From Nonlabens sp. MB-3u-79 (GTDB taxonomy: Bacteria; Bacteroidota; Bacteroidia; Flavobacteriales; Flavobacteriaceae): a stretch of DNA of 64,000 nt. The DNA is taken from assembly GCF_002831625.1 (NCBI RefSeq), contig NZ_CP025116.1:1240001-1304000 (forward strand), written 5' to 3'. Position 1 is the stretch's first letter. Each line of letters starts with the position of its first letter. The notes beneath the pieces are model-generated. The model was not told where the DNA came from and did no database searches. It saw only the letters and a program-made list of their open reading frames with translations. Positions 33,653-43,915 of this stretch are shown piece by piece. The position numbers were made by a program, and so were the translations under genes.

Positions 33653-35416
33653 ATGTCTAAGAATTTACTTGTTACCATTAACGATCCTGCCGATTTAAGA
33701 CGTTTGCCCAAAAGCGATCTGCCGATTATTGCTCAAGAACTGAGGTCTTTTATCATTGATATAGTAGCGGCAAAAGAAGGTCATTTAGGAGCGAGCTTAG
33801 GAGTGATCGAATTGACCATTGCGTTACATTATGTGTTCAACACTCCTATAGATCAATTGGTTTGGGATGTAGGTCATCAAGCTTATGGGCATAAAATTCT
33901 AACAGGTCGTAGGGATATTTTTCATACCAATAGAGACCTAGGCGGAATCTCTGGTTTCCCAAAACGTTCAGAAAGTGTTTACGATACCTTTGGAACGGGT
34001 CACAGTTCCACCTCTATAAGCGCTGCCCTTGGAATGGCCATGGCGAGCTCTTTAAAGAAAGAAGATAGAAAACACATTGCTGTAGTAGGCGATGCGAGTA
34101 TCGCCAGCGGTATGGCATTTGAAGCCTTAAATCACGCAGGGGTAAGCGGCGCAGACCTTCTGGTTGTTCTCAATGATAATGCGATAGGGATTGATCCGAG
34201 TGTAGGGGCGTTAAAAGATTATTTAACTAAGACTAAATCTGGAAAAGAAACGGGTCGCGATAATATCTTTGAATCTCTCAACTTTGATTATTCAGGTCCC
34301 GTTGACGGTCACGATTTACCCTCCTTACTTAAAGAACTAGAAAGACAAAAAGACTTAAAAGGGCCTCGACTTTTACACGTGAGAACGGTAAAAGGGAAAG
34401 GCTTAAAACAAGCTGAAATAGATCAAGTGCGTTATCATGCACCAGGAAAATTTGATAAAATTACAGGAGAAATTCCTGCTAGTGATACCAGTAAATTACC
34501 GCCTAAATTCCAAGATGTATTTGGTCATACTATAGTGGAGCTGGCCAGAGCGAATGAAAAAATAGTTGGGATAACACCGGCTATGCCTACTGGAAGTTCT
34601 ATGAAAATCATGATGGAAGCGATTCCAGATCGTGCATTTGATGTAGGGATTGCAGAGCAACATGCCGTAACCCTTGCGGCAGGAATGGCCACTCAAGGCT
34701 TGGTGCCTTTTTGTAACGTCTATTCTACTTTTTTACAGCGTGCTTACGATCAGGTGATTCACGATGTTGCCCTACAGAAATTGCCAGTCATTTTTTGTCT
34801 TGATAGGGCAGGAATAGTAGGTCAAGATGGTGCGACCCATCACGGTGTTTTTGATCTCGCTTATTTGAATTGTATTCCAGACATGATCATTGCAGCGCCT
34901 ATGGATGCTGTAGAAATGAGAAATATCATGTTTACGGCTTCTCAAGGATTGGACTCGCCTATCGCCATCAGGTACCCGCGTGGTCGTGGTAAGATTCTGA
35001 ATTGGCAACAAGCTTTTACACCTATTGAAATAGGTTCTTCTAGGCTTTTGAAGAAGGGTAAAGGTATAGCCGTAATCAGCATTGGTCCTATAGGGACGAT
35101 GATTGAAGACTTGCTTGAAAAAGAAAACCTAGAGGTCACTCACCTCGATGTTCGTTTTTTAAAGCCTATTGATTCTAAAGCTTTAGAAGCTATTTTTAAC
35201 ACCCATGATCACATCATTACTATAGAAGATGGCACCGTAGTCGGTGGTTTGGGAAGTGTTGTTTGCGATCTCGCTTTCGCGAAAGCGTACCGAGGAACCA
35301 TTCATAAACTAGGCATGCCAGATGCTTTTATAGAACACGGCCCCACAGCCGACTTGCATAAAATAGCAGGAATCGATGCTGAGGCCGTTTTAAAATTGAT
35401 TAAAAAATTAAATTAA
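33653..35416 (+). CDS. dxs: 1-deoxy-D-xylulose-5-phosphate synthase
   Basis: A 587-residue TPP-dependent enzyme that condenses pyruvate and glyceraldehyde 3-phosphate in the first step of the MEP isoprenoid pathway. Visible blocks are AAKEGHLGASLGVIELTIAL and WDVGHQAYGHKILTGR near the N-terminus, the TPP/Mg segment VVGDASIASGMAFEALNHAG (GDA instead of the more usual GDG) with NDNAIGID, and FDVGIAEQHAVTLAAGMA with the cofactor-activating Glu. A transketolase C-terminal domain ends the protein. ATG 33653 fits the family N-terminus (MSKNLLVTINDPADL). A palindrome copy in the C-terminal domain encodes LAFAKAY. It may supply precursors to the prenyl synthase at 53.5 kb. Confidence 0.97.
   Translation: MSKNLLVTINDPADLRRLPKSDLPIIAQELRSFIIDIVAAKEGHLGASLGVIELTIALHYVFNTPIDQLVWDVGHQAYGHKILTGRRDIFHTNRDLGGISGFPKRSESVYDTFGTGHSSTSISAALGMAMASSLKKEDRKHIAVVGDASIASGMAFEALNHAGVSGADLLVVLNDNAIGIDPSVGALKDYLTKTKSGKETGRDNIFESLNFDYSGPVDGHDLPSLLKELERQKDLKGPRLLHVRTVKGKGLKQAEIDQVRYHAPGKFDKITGEIPASDTSKLPPKFQDVFGHTIVELARANEKIVGITPAMPTGSSMKIMMEAIPDRAFDVGIAEQHAVTLAAGMATQGLVPFCNVYSTFLQRAYDQVIHDVALQKLPVIFCLDRAGIVGQDGATHHGVFDLAYLNCIPDMIIAAPMDAVEMRNIMFTASQGLDSPIAIRYPRGRGKILNWQQAFTPIEIGSSRLLKKGKGIAVISIGPIGTMIEDLLEKENLEVTHLDVRFLKPIDSKALEAIFNTHDHIITIEDGTVVGGLGSVVCDLAFAKAYRGTIHKLGMPDAFIEHGPTADLHKIAGIDAEAVLKLIKKLN
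35273..35286. repeat. Palindrome family A, copy 8
   Basis: Exact GCTTTCGCGAAAGC inside dxs, read L-A-F-A-K-A. Confidence 0.95.
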
Positions 35417-35419
35417 GCC

Positions 35420-38227
35420 TTATTCAATAATAATCTTCTCTGTTTGAGAACGACCATTTGCAGTCAGTGTCACTAGATAAAAACCAGAACTTATGTTCAG
35501 CTGTACCCTAGTTTCATTAGAACTTAAGTTTTTCTCTGTTTCAAACACCCGCTGACCGCTTAAGTTAAATATCTGAATACTCGTTTTAGCCAGATTTTGA
35601 TTAGAAGTAATAGCTATCACTCCATTAGAAACAGTAGGGTAGATTTTAATCCCTAAGTCATTTGTGTCAAATTCAGAGATGCTTAATGTATCAAAAGTTC
35701 CTGTAAACATGCCGCGACCATGAGTTGTGGCAAGTATGGTGTTATCTGCTGTTCTCAGATCCAGGTCCACTACTTTTACATTAGTCATTCCATTGATAAG
35801 CGGCTGCCATGAAGGACTGACACTATTGAAGTCACTAGTGGCATAGACACCTGCTTCTGTACCTATAATTACTTCACCAGGTAACAAGGGGTTTGCGAGA
35901 ATAGCTTTTACTGGTAGGTCTGGTAGGTTTCCTTCTTTTTCACTCCAAGTAGTTCCTCCGTTAGCAGTATACCATATATTTTGTACACCGTAATTGTGCA
36001 TGGTAACATATATTTCTTGCTCACTAGTTCCAAATTCAACGTCTGAAACACTACCAAGAAAGTTAGGCCCCGTAATAGCAGTCCATTGTGGGTTTGTAGT
36101 ATTTGCATTAGTAACTACTAAAAGAGCAGATAATTCAGTTCCTACTAATAGTGTTGTGCTGGAAAGTGTATAAGGGGACACTTTCATGGCCGTAGGTCGG
36201 TTAGAAGTTATTAGAAAATTTGTTATGGTATTACAAGCTGCAGCGTTAGCAAATAATTGACAGGCGTCTATGGCATTATTGCCACTAAAGCTTTTACTAT
36301 TGGAGTATAAGTAGTCTAAATTACTATCCAGCTCTGCTACATTGATAAAGTCGCCATCAGCATTGCTTCCACCATCTCCACAATTAGTAGTAGCGATGCA
36401 ATAACTAAAATTATAATTAGGATAACTCACGTATCTGTGGTTGTTGTACTGTGATGTAATTACAGCATACCCACCTGCATCATCTATTTCCACGTGACCG
36501 CCATCTCCACCTAACTCGGTAATAAAATTATTCATTCCAGCTGATGCATCTTGTACAGCCAAAGTACCATTGTCTTGTGAGCCGCCCACAAGGTCATCTC
36601 CTCCACCAATATTTGAAGCGATGCTGCCATAGTAGAACTGTGTCACATTATAACCGTTATTTCTAGTAGAAATAGCGGTGGTCGATAAATCGGCAGCGAC
36701 AAAAGAGTTTGCCCATGAAATACCACCATCGCTTCCTATGACACCTTGGTTAGGGTCTGTTGGGTGGAACGTCAAGGCGTGGATATCAGCATGTACAAAA
36801 GAGATGTTTAAATTTTCAAGTCCAAATGCATTTACCCATTTAGAGATTTGGTTCCATGAGGCACCTCCATTTATAGACCTAAAGGAATCGATTCCTCCTG
36901 CATAAATAATTTGATCATTAGTAGGGTCTACTTCTATCACTAAATCATAAAAGGCTTGTCCTCTTGTAAAATCGGTAGGGGGAATGGAGCTATCTGCATC
37001 ATTAGGCTCGTTGATTGCAGTAGTTGTCAGTAAGGCATCGACACTTTTATATAAATTTCCTTCACCTGCTACTTGTGCTGCTATATAAAATAGATTTTGA
37101 TTTGTTGAAGACGCAGCAATTTCTATACGGTCACCACCTGTAATGGTACTTTGAAGGTTCCAGTTGACTCCATCTGTGGATTGGTACAAACGACCGCCGC
37201 CAAAATTTGTTCCGGGTACTGAAATGGTGCCCATATAAAGTTGATTAGTAGCACTTATTTCAAAATCATTTGGAGCCACATAAAAGCTTTGACCGCCAAA
37301 TATATATTCCATAGAGGTATTTTCTATGCGTGACCAGCTAGTTCCATCGTCAGGACTGCGATAAAGACCTGCGTTTTGAGCTCCTAAAATATTATTTGGA
37401 TTGGAGATGTTGAAATTGGGTGACGCATAAATGGTAGAGCCTACTCCAACAAAGACTTCACTAGATCCATTGTTATCCCATACAATCACATCAGTAATAA
37501 AGAAAATTCCAGCGGTAAATAAATTAGAAGGAGCGTTTAAGTTTCCAGGTCCAGCGGGTGTAATAGGTACTTCGACCCAAGAGCTTCCTCCATCAATAGT
37601 TTTATAAAGGCCATTCCCTACAGCTGCTCCCGCAGTATATTGTTCACCTGTTCCTATATAGAAAGTCATGGAATCATTTGGGTCTATCGCATAAGCGCTT
37701 ACATTTAGATTTGCCGCAAGGCCAGGAATTATAGCCCATACAGAATTAACGTCAGTGATGTCGTTATTTACCCATAAACCGCCACCTACACCGCCGGCAA
37801 ATACTCTGTTGTAATCTGTGCCATCTCCGTTATTTGCTCCTATGTCATTAGGATCATAAAATGTGACTCTGGTTCTTCCTCCTACATTAGAAGGTCCTCT
37901 TTCTTCCCATGCTCTCGAGCTAGAACCCGGAGCGCTTTTTAATATATCGGTAGCTATGCTTTTTACTTTATAAGGAGTTGGTATCCCTGTCGCAGGATTC
38001 ATGGTCAGTTCCCACATGCGTTCATTATAGGCGTTAGGGGGTAATGAAAGTGCTTTACGTTCGGCTCTTGAAAGTTTTATGGTTTCCTTAAAAGGACTGT
38101 TTTCTAAGAATTGCCTGTGGAGCGCTCTAGCCTCTGCGATTCCTTTTTCTTCTTTATTAAAAACAAATAAGCTAATTACGGCAACCGTAAAGACTAAAAT
38201 ACTTGAAACAATTAGTTTTTTATTCAT
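35420..38227 (-). CDS. Large exported beta-propeller protein with T9SS sorting domain
   Basis: A 935-residue secreted protein. An N-terminal hydrophobic segment (IVSSILVFTVAVISLFVF) serves as signal or anchor. The body carries sortilin/VPS10- and BNR-like propeller repeats, seen as GLYKTIDGGSSWVEV, GLYRSPDDGTSWSRIE, SFRSINGGASWNQISK and IWYTANGGTTWSEKEG. A type A C-terminal sorting domain of the type IX secretion system forms the last ~80 residues (KIYPTVSNGVIAITSNQ ... SGFYLVTLTANGRSQTEKI). It should be displayed on or released from the cell surface; its ligand or activity is unknown, and no protease triad is recognised. It lies 47 bases downstream of dgt on the same strand and converges on dxs with only 3 bases between stop codons. 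Confidence 0.88.
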   Translation of the reverse strand: MNKKLIVSSILVFTVAVISLFVFNKEEKGIAEARALHRQFLENSPFKETIKLSRAERKALSLPPNAYNERMWELTMNPATGIPTPYKVKSIATDILKSAPGSSSRAWEERGPSNVGGRTRVTFYDPNDIGANNGDGTDYNRVFAGGVGGGLWVNNDITDVNSVWAIIPGLAANLNVSAYAIDPNDSMTFYIGTGEQYTAGAAVGNGLYKTIDGGSSWVEVPITPAGPGNLNAPSNLFTAGIFFITDVIVWDNNGSSEVFVGVGSTIYASPNFNISNPNNILGAQNAGLYRSPDDGTSWSRIENTSMEYIFGGQSFYVAPNDFEISATNQLYMGTISVPGTNFGGGRLYQSTDGVNWNLQSTITGGDRIEIAASSTNQNLFYIAAQVAGEGNLYKSVDALLTTTAINEPNDADSSIPPTDFTRGQAFYDLVIEVDPTNDQIIYAGGIDSFRSINGGASWNQISKWVNAFGLENLNISFVHADIHALTFHPTDPNQGVIGSDGGISWANSFVAADLSTTAISTRNNGYNVTQFYYGSIASNIGGGDDLVGGSQDNGTLAVQDASAGMNNFITELGGDGGHVEIDDAGGYAVITSQYNNHRYVSYPNYNFSYCIATTNCGDGGSNADGDFINVAELDSNLDYLYSNSKSFSGNNAIDACQLFANAAACNTITNFLITSNRPTAMKVSPYTLSSTTLLVGTELSALLVVTNANTTNPQWTAITGPNFLGSVSDVEFGTSEQEIYVTMHNYGVQNIWYTANGGTTWSEKEGNLPDLPVKAILANPLLPGEVIIGTEAGVYATSDFNSVSPSWQPLINGMTNVKVVDLDLRTADNTILATTHGRGMFTGTFDTLSISEFDTNDLGIKIYPTVSNGVIAITSNQNLAKTSIQIFNLSGQRVFETEKNLSSNETRVQLNISSGFYLVTLTANGRSQTEKIIIE

Positions 38228-38274
38228 CTGATAAGCATTAATGCCTTAAAGTTAAGACAACTGAGTGGTTTATT

Positions 38275-39606
38275 TTAAATTTTACCATTGATCACTTCAA
38301 ATAACCCAATGGACTTACTGTCTGTAAGGGAGGCGACATAACCACAAACGTCTAATATGCGTTCATATTTATCGTTCCCGCTTAATCTTAGTCCTTTGCA
38401 GGATTTAAGAATCAATTGATCGTAGGAACTGGTCATTTGCTCAAAATCATTGATACTGGCTCTTATAACCGCATTTAAAATGTCTTGAAGAATTTTATAT
38501 CCAGCAATTTCCTTTTGAACAACTTCTTCATTATTGTAAACCTTATCAACGGTAATGCTGAGAATGTCTTCAATTTGTGCTTTGTATTTTGACTTATCGG
38601 TGAGTGCATGTGGAAAATTACCAGCTAGTATAGCCTCTTCATGTTCCATAAATATAGAGATACAGTCGGTTATAAGATTATTTATAGCTAGTGATCTCAA
38701 ATAAGACAATCGCTCTGAAGTAGTAGATAACTGGGTGTAAACCTCAGTCCTAATCGTGTCTCTGACAAGCTTGATTAATTGTTCTAGCGCGTGATCTTCA
38801 CTGATCCAGCCTAAATTGATACCGTCTTCAAAATCAATTATGGTGTAACAAATATCATCTGCAGCTTCTACCAGATAGGTGAGTGGATGGCGGTAGTGAG
38901 TCTCCTGCATAGCACCCTTGTTTACCAGCCCTAGTTCCTTTGCTACATCATTAAAATGATCCAGATCTGCTTGAAAGATGCCGTATTTTTTTTGTGAAAC
39001 GTGTTTGGTAGGTCGATAAGGAAGGGATTCTTTTGGGTACTTGATAAAAGCTCCTAAGGTGGCATAGGAAAGTCTTAACCCGCCAGAGGTCCCTGGACTA
39101 TCGAGATTTAATAATCGGTATCCATTTGCATTTCCTTCGTATGAGAGCAGGTCTTGTTGTTGCTTTCGCGAAAGCGTACTAATGATCTCAGCTCCTAGTC
39201 CAGTCTTAAAATAACTACCTATAGCTTTTTCTCCACTATGACCGAAAGGAGGATTCCCTATATCATGTGCCAAAGCTGCTGCGGCAACTATAGCGCCAAA
39301 ATCCTGTTGTTTATACCCAGCCGCCTGTAGATCAGGATGCTTTTCTAGAATACGCTGACCAGCCATTCTTCCTAGAGAGCGACCTACAACGCTTACTTCT
39401 AGACTGTGCGTAAGGCGGGTATGAACAAATCCTGTCTGACTTAAAGGGATGACTTGAGTTTTGTCCTGAAGGGATCTGAAGTGCTGAGAGAAAATAACCC
39501 GATCATAGTCTACTTCAAAGCCCAACCTTAATTCATCTTGTTGCGCTCTAAGCCTAGGTTGTGAGTCGCCATATCTTTTAAGAGATAGTAATTGCTGCCA
39601 GTTCAT
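38275..39606 (-). CDS. dgt: dGTPase (dNTP triphosphohydrolase)
   Basis: A 443-residue HD-superfamily hydrolase that splits dGTP or other dNTPs to deoxynucleoside and triphosphate, controlling nucleotide pools. Ligands are visible as H67 (RLTHSLEVS), H114-D115 (ALAHDIGNPPFGHSGE) and a later Asp in YLVEAADDICYTIID. The N-terminal block VDYDRVIFSQHFRSLQDKTQV is diagnostic of Dgt. A palindrome copy (39162-39175) inserts TLSRKQQQ around residues 144-151, in a loop after the HD core. It is divergent from a TonB receptor gene. Confidence 0.94.
   Translation of the reverse strand: MNWQQLLSLKRYGDSQPRLRAQQDELRLGFEVDYDRVIFSQHFRSLQDKTQVIPLSQTGFVHTRLTHSLEVSVVGRSLGRMAGQRILEKHPDLQAAGYKQQDFGAIVAAAALAHDIGNPPFGHSGEKAIGSYFKTGLGAEIISTLSRKQQQDLLSYEGNANGYRLLNLDSPGTSGGLRLSYATLGAFIKYPKESLPYRPTKHVSQKKYGIFQADLDHFNDVAKELGLVNKGAMQETHYRHPLTYLVEAADDICYTIIDFEDGINLGWISEDHALEQLIKLVRDTIRTEVYTQLSTTSERLSYLRSLAINNLITDCISIFMEHEEAILAGNFPHALTDKSKYKAQIEDILSITVDKVYNNEEVVQKEIAGYKILQDILNAVIRASINDFEQMTSSYDQLILKSCKGLRLSGNDKYERILDVCGYVASLTDSKSIGLFEVINGKI
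39162..39175. repeat. Palindrome family A, copy 9
   Basis: Exact GCTTTCGCGAAAGC inside dgt, read L-S-R-K. Confidence 0.95.
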
Positions 39607-39764
39607 TTGTAATAAATCTTTTGTGCAAGATAAGAATCATTTCAAGCTATAGACTTACCGATTTTACTTTACTATTTCTTAACAATACGAATTGATGAAT
39701 TAATCATAGCATAACCTGTATACCTGCATTTAGGTCGTTCATTTGCAAAATCTAATTATACATA

Positions 39765-42497
39765 ATGAAGAAGTTAATTTTCGCTTTATTTTTAATACTA
39801 ACTGCCTTTGCTTCAGCGCAAAATGGTAAAGTTGCAGGATTGATTACAGATAAAGATTTTGATGATGATCCAGTGGCATTTGCCTCTGTTCAGCTTAAAG
39901 GAACGACCTTGGGCGCACAGTCTGATATGGATGGAAACTTTTCCATAGTAGCACCAGTAGGAACTTATACGTTGGTAGTAACATTTGTAGGAATGCAAAC
40001 TGTTGAAATTCCAAATGTAAAAATACAAGAAGGCACTACTACAACGGTTAATATCCCTATGAGTGCAGAAGCTGGAGTCTTGGATACTATTGAGATCGTA
40101 GTAACTAAAAGCAGAGAAAGCCAGGAAGCCTTGATACTTGAAAAAAAGAACTCCATAACTATAAAACAATCTATAGGTGCTGAAGAACTTTCACAAAAAG
40201 GAGTGAGCGATGCTGAAGGGGCGGTTACTAAAGTAAGTGGTGTATCTAAGCAAGCTGGTGTCAAGAATGTTTTTGTAAGAGGTCTAGGGGACCGTTACAA
40301 CTCTACTTCCTTAAATGGCTTACCACTACCATCTGATGATCCTGAGTATAAAAATATCTCTTTAGACTTTTTTAGCAGTGATTTAATTGAAAGCGTAGAT
40401 ATTAATAAGGTGTTTGGATCTGAAATTACAGGAGATAATGCTGGTGCAAATATCAATATTGATTTAAAAGGACTTTCAGGCAGAGAAGAATTAGGAGTAG
40501 GTTTCTCTACCGGAGCAAACATGCAAACCTTAGGTGCTGAATTTAAAGGTATAGCAGGAGAAGGTTTCTTCGGGTTTAGTGATGCGGAGTTGCCTGTAAA
40601 TAATCTCAATGTGTACAGTTTCAATAATCAACTCGCTCCTAGTTCAGAAAATAACCTGGTGAACTTAGGTCTTTCTATCAATGGTGGGAAACGTATTGAT
40701 ATAGGAGATAATTACTTGAACATCTACGGGCTTTTGACATTTGACAATGGGTACCGTTTTATTGACGGTAATGTAAAAAACACGAACAGTGCTGGAAGCA
40801 TCTACTTAGATCAAGATTTTGATAAGTATGAGTATGAAACTTCTCAAATAGGACAGTTCAATCTAGACTATCATTTTGGAAAAAATAACATTGAGTTTTT
40901 AACTATGTACATTCATAAAAATACTCAGAGCTTTCAAGAATATGAAGGTATCAATAATCCAGAGCAAGAAGGAGACCGTGTTTTTGTAAGAAGACAGCAA
41001 ACGAATGACAACAATCTTTACGTGAGTCAATTATTATCTCATTTTCAATTGAGCGATAGACTAGATCTTGACTTAAAGGGATCTTTTAACGCATTAAGAG
41101 GTAGTGAGCCAGACCGTAGAAATTTTGAATACTTATTTAGAGATGGTTTTTATTCTCCTAACATTGACTCAGGAGGTAACAACCAGAGATTTTTTAGTAA
41201 GGTACAAGAGAACGATTACAACGCAAATGCTTTGTTGAAGTATGACTTCAATACGAATGAAGAGGATGAACGTCCTAACTACTTCACCGTAGGAGGAGAT
41301 ATAAGATGGACGCACCACATTTTTCAGGCAACTACCTTTAACCATACTTTTGACACTCGTGTTGCTGTAGACATTAATGATGTAGACGCTATTTACAATC
41401 AACCATCATTAACTTCTGGGAACTTTAGATTAGAGACAGGAAGAGGAAGTGCTATCAACCCACAGGCATTCAATCCATTTTATTACATAGGGGATAAAAT
41501 CATATTTGCCGGACAAGGAAATTACGTAAAAGGATTCACAGAAAAATTCTTACTTAATGTAGGTATGCGTTTTGAAAATGTAAGTCAAGAAGTGGAATAC
41601 GATACTAACATTGCTAGAAGTGCTACCAATGGTCCTTCAAAAATCGATGAGAGTCTGTTCCTTCCTAGTCTAGGAATGAAATATTCACTTAACGAAGATA
41701 ATATCGTTAGACTTGGAGCGAGTAGAACTTATATCATGCCTAGATTTAAGGAAATTGCTCCGTTTAGATATGATAATCCAGGTGGTACAGCTACTCAAGG
41801 TAATCCAGATTTAGAAATCTCTAATGTGACTAATTTTGACCTGGCTTATGAATACTATCCTTCTAAAGGGGAACTAATATCACTAACTGGATTTTATAAG
41901 AATATTGAAAATCCAATCGCTCGTACAGAAATCCCTAGTGGAGGGAATACACTTACTTACTTAAACGTAGGAGATAAGGCCACTGTAATAGGGGCAGAGT
42001 TTGAATTGCGTAAAGACATCTTCTCAAAAGAAATGCCAGAAGCAGGATTAGAAATGGATCGCGAGACTAAATTTGCTTTAGGTTTTAACGCTTCTTATAT
42101 CTACAGCAAGCAAGAATTAAATGATCCTTTAGCACAGTTTACAGAAACGAGTACCGCGCTACAAGGTGCTGCTCCAGTGCTAGTAAATCTAGATATCAAC
42201 TACAATACGTTTATCAACAAGAGCAATGTAAATACGGCATTGGTATTCAACTATTTTACAGAACGTGTTTACTCTGTAGGTACTCGTGGTTTTGAAAATA
42301 TAAAAGAAATAGGTGTGCCAACCCTAGACTTTGTAAGCTCTATAGGTATAGGAGAAAACGGCAAACTTTCTTTAAAAGCTAGAAACCTCTTGAATCCAGA
42401 ATACCGTTTAGAACGAGAAAGCAACGACGGTAACATTGTTTTAAGCAATTACAAACGTGGACTTGACATTAGCTTAGGATACAGCTATAAGTTTTAA
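39765..42497 (+). CDS. TonB-dependent receptor with carboxypeptidase-like domain
   Basis: A 910-residue outer-membrane transporter. The signal peptide is MKKLIFALFLILTAFASAQ; a carboxypeptidase-regulatory-like domain follows (about 22-115, VAGLITDKDFDDDPVAFASV). The plug includes KNVFVRGLGDRYNSTSLNG and NINIDLKG (about 165-235), then the barrel ends DISLGYSYKF. The plug motif VRGLGDRYN is typical of a distinct TonB receptor group often paired with a repeat-containing lipoprotein, as here (90 bases to the next gene). The following PiT phosphate transporter suggests a phosphate-containing ligand; this is inference. The spacer upstream has TTCATTTG, one mismatch from a -7 element. Confidence 0.9.
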   Translation: MKKLIFALFLILTAFASAQNGKVAGLITDKDFDDDPVAFASVQLKGTTLGAQSDMDGNFSIVAPVGTYTLVVTFVGMQTVEIPNVKIQEGTTTTVNIPMSAEAGVLDTIEIVVTKSRESQEALILEKKNSITIKQSIGAEELSQKGVSDAEGAVTKVSGVSKQAGVKNVFVRGLGDRYNSTSLNGLPLPSDDPEYKNISLDFFSSDLIESVDINKVFGSEITGDNAGANINIDLKGLSGREELGVGFSTGANMQTLGAEFKGIAGEGFFGFSDAELPVNNLNVYSFNNQLAPSSENNLVNLGLSINGGKRIDIGDNYLNIYGLLTFDNGYRFIDGNVKNTNSAGSIYLDQDFDKYEYETSQIGQFNLDYHFGKNNIEFLTMYIHKNTQSFQEYEGINNPEQEGDRVFVRRQQTNDNNLYVSQLLSHFQLSDRLDLDLKGSFNALRGSEPDRRNFEYLFRDGFYSPNIDSGGNNQRFFSKVQENDYNANALLKYDFNTNEEDERPNYFTVGGDIRWTHHIFQATTFNHTFDTRVAVDINDVDAIYNQPSLTSGNFRLETGRGSAINPQAFNPFYYIGDKIIFAGQGNYVKGFTEKFLLNVGMRFENVSQEVEYDTNIARSATNGPSKIDESLFLPSLGMKYSLNEDNIVRLGASRTYIMPRFKEIAPFRYDNPGGTATQGNPDLEISNVTNFDLAYEYYPSKGELISLTGFYKNIENPIARTEIPSGGNTLTYLNVGDKATVIGAEFELRKDIFSKEMPEAGLEMDRETKFALGFNASYIYSKQELNDPLAQFTETSTALQGAAPVLVNLDINYNTFINKSNVNTALVFNYFTERVYSVGTRGFENIKEIGVPTLDFVSSIGIGENGKLSLKARNLLNPEYRLERESNDGNIVLSNYKRGLDISLGYSYKF

Positions 42498-42587
42498 AGG
42501 TTTGGTAATCTTTAGATAACCTTAATCGCATTATTACGATGTTACTTTGTGCCAACAAACAAACTCAAAATATTTAAATTCAACAAA

Positions 42588-43733
42588 ATGAAAAAATTAA
42601 TCTTATCTGTAATTGCCATAGCTTCTATCGCCTTTACATCTTGTGAAACTGATGATATCGTTATAGTAGGTGGAGGAACCGATGAATCTTTAAACCTTGC
42701 AGGAAACGTTCTTGAAAACAGAACACTTACCGCAGGAAATGCTTACGTCCTTAATGGGCCTATGTTTATTAAAAGTGGAGCAACTTTAACTATTGAGCCA
42801 GGAACTACTATTACAGCACAAGCTGGTGGTACTGACGTTTATTTATTAGTAGAAAGAGGTGGACGCATTGTAGCAGATGGAACTGCAAATGCACCTATTC
42901 GATTTACAAGTTCTTCAAGAACTCCTGCTGCTTGGGGTGGTGTGATCATTAATGGTAACGCTTTTATCTCAGGTCAAAATCCACAAGGACAGAATGAAGC
43001 TGGTACAGAGGTCAACACCGGTATTCTTTTCGGTGGAGATAACGATACAGAAGATTCTGGTATCTTAGACTATGTGATCATTGAATATACAGGAGCACGT
43101 ATAGATGGTGATGCAGAGCACAATGGTCTTACTCTTAACGGTGTAGGTTCTGGAACGACACTTTCTAATATCTGGATTGCAAATGGTGATGATGACGCTA
43201 TTGAATTCTTTGGTGGATCTGTCAACGCATCTAACATCTTTGTACTAAATGCTAAGGATGATATGTTTGATGTAACTCAAGGTTATAGAGGTACATTAAC
43301 TAATCTTTACGGAGTACGTGAAGCAGGTTATGTTGCTGTAACTTCTGACCCAAGAGGTATTGAGGCAGATGGTAATCTTGATGGTAATTCTCCGTCAGAT
43401 AATACGCAGTCGGTATTCACTGTAAATAATGTGACCATTGCTACTTATGGAAACTCGGTAGATTTCTCTGACTTGATTAAAGTACGTCGTGGTGCTACAG
43501 CTACTATCAATAATGCGCTAGCAGGTACATTTGGTACAGCAACAGCTTCTGACTTTATCGATCTAGAAGATTCTAGAGGTAACTCAACTGCTGCAACGGT
43601 TATCAATGCAACAGCAAATGGTACTGCAGACGGTACAGATATAAAAAATAGTCCAGGTGCTACAGTAACTGTTACAGGAACTAACACAGGAACTGATGCA
43701 AGCTTATTTGCTTGGACGGGTTATATGTTCTAG
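42588..43733 (+). CDS. Beta-helix-like lipoprotein, partner of the TonB receptor
   Basis: A 381-residue predicted lipoprotein (lipobox AFTSC, Cys19) rich in Gly, Asn, Thr and Asp. Segments such as MFIKSGATLTIEPGTTITAQ, GGRIVADGTANAPIRFTS and GLTLNGVGSGTTLSNIWIAN look like rungs of a right-handed beta-helix. No catalytic motif is recognised. ATG 42588 begins a normal signal peptide (MKKLILSVIAIASIAFTSC); the longer in-frame start is rejected. It is co-oriented with the TonB receptor 90 bases upstream and ends in a terminator, so it probably acts as the surface ligand-binding or accessory partner. The ligand is unknown. Confidence 0.8.
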   Translation: MKKLILSVIAIASIAFTSCETDDIVIVGGGTDESLNLAGNVLENRTLTAGNAYVLNGPMFIKSGATLTIEPGTTITAQAGGTDVYLLVERGGRIVADGTANAPIRFTSSSRTPAAWGGVIINGNAFISGQNPQGQNEAGTEVNTGILFGGDNDTEDSGILDYVIIEYTGARIDGDAEHNGLTLNGVGSGTTLSNIWIANGDDDAIEFFGGSVNASNIFVLNAKDDMFDVTQGYRGTLTNLYGVREAGYVAVTSDPRGIEADGNLDGNSPSDNTQSVFTVNNVTIATYGNSVDFSDLIKVRRGATATINNALAGTFGTATASDFIDLEDSRGNSTAATVINATANGTADGTDIKNSPGATVTVTGTNTGTDASLFAWTGYMF

Positions 43734-43754
43734 TACTCTTCTAAATACCATTTC

Positions 43755-43786
43755 AAAAGGCTGCTCTATCGAGTGGCCTTTTTTGC
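43755..43786 (+). terminator. Terminator after the receptor-lipoprotein pair
   Basis: A 12-bp stem with two G-U pairs (43755-43766 with 43771-43782) has a TATC loop and a T-run after it. Confidence 0.85.
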
Positions 43787-43809
43787 GTTAAAGCGCTTTG
43801 TATTATTCC

Positions 43810-43823
43810 GCTTTCGCGAAAGC
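43810..43823. repeat. Palindrome family A, copy 10
   Basis: Exact GCTTTCGCGAAAGC in the spacer between the lipoprotein terminator and the phosphate transporter. Confidence 0.95.
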
Positions 43824-43915
43824 GATATCATCAATAAACAGCTTTATTGATAACAATAGCATAACATTTAATCGAGGCAGATAGCCGACTTTTGCAAATT
43901 GATTAAACAAAGGAA

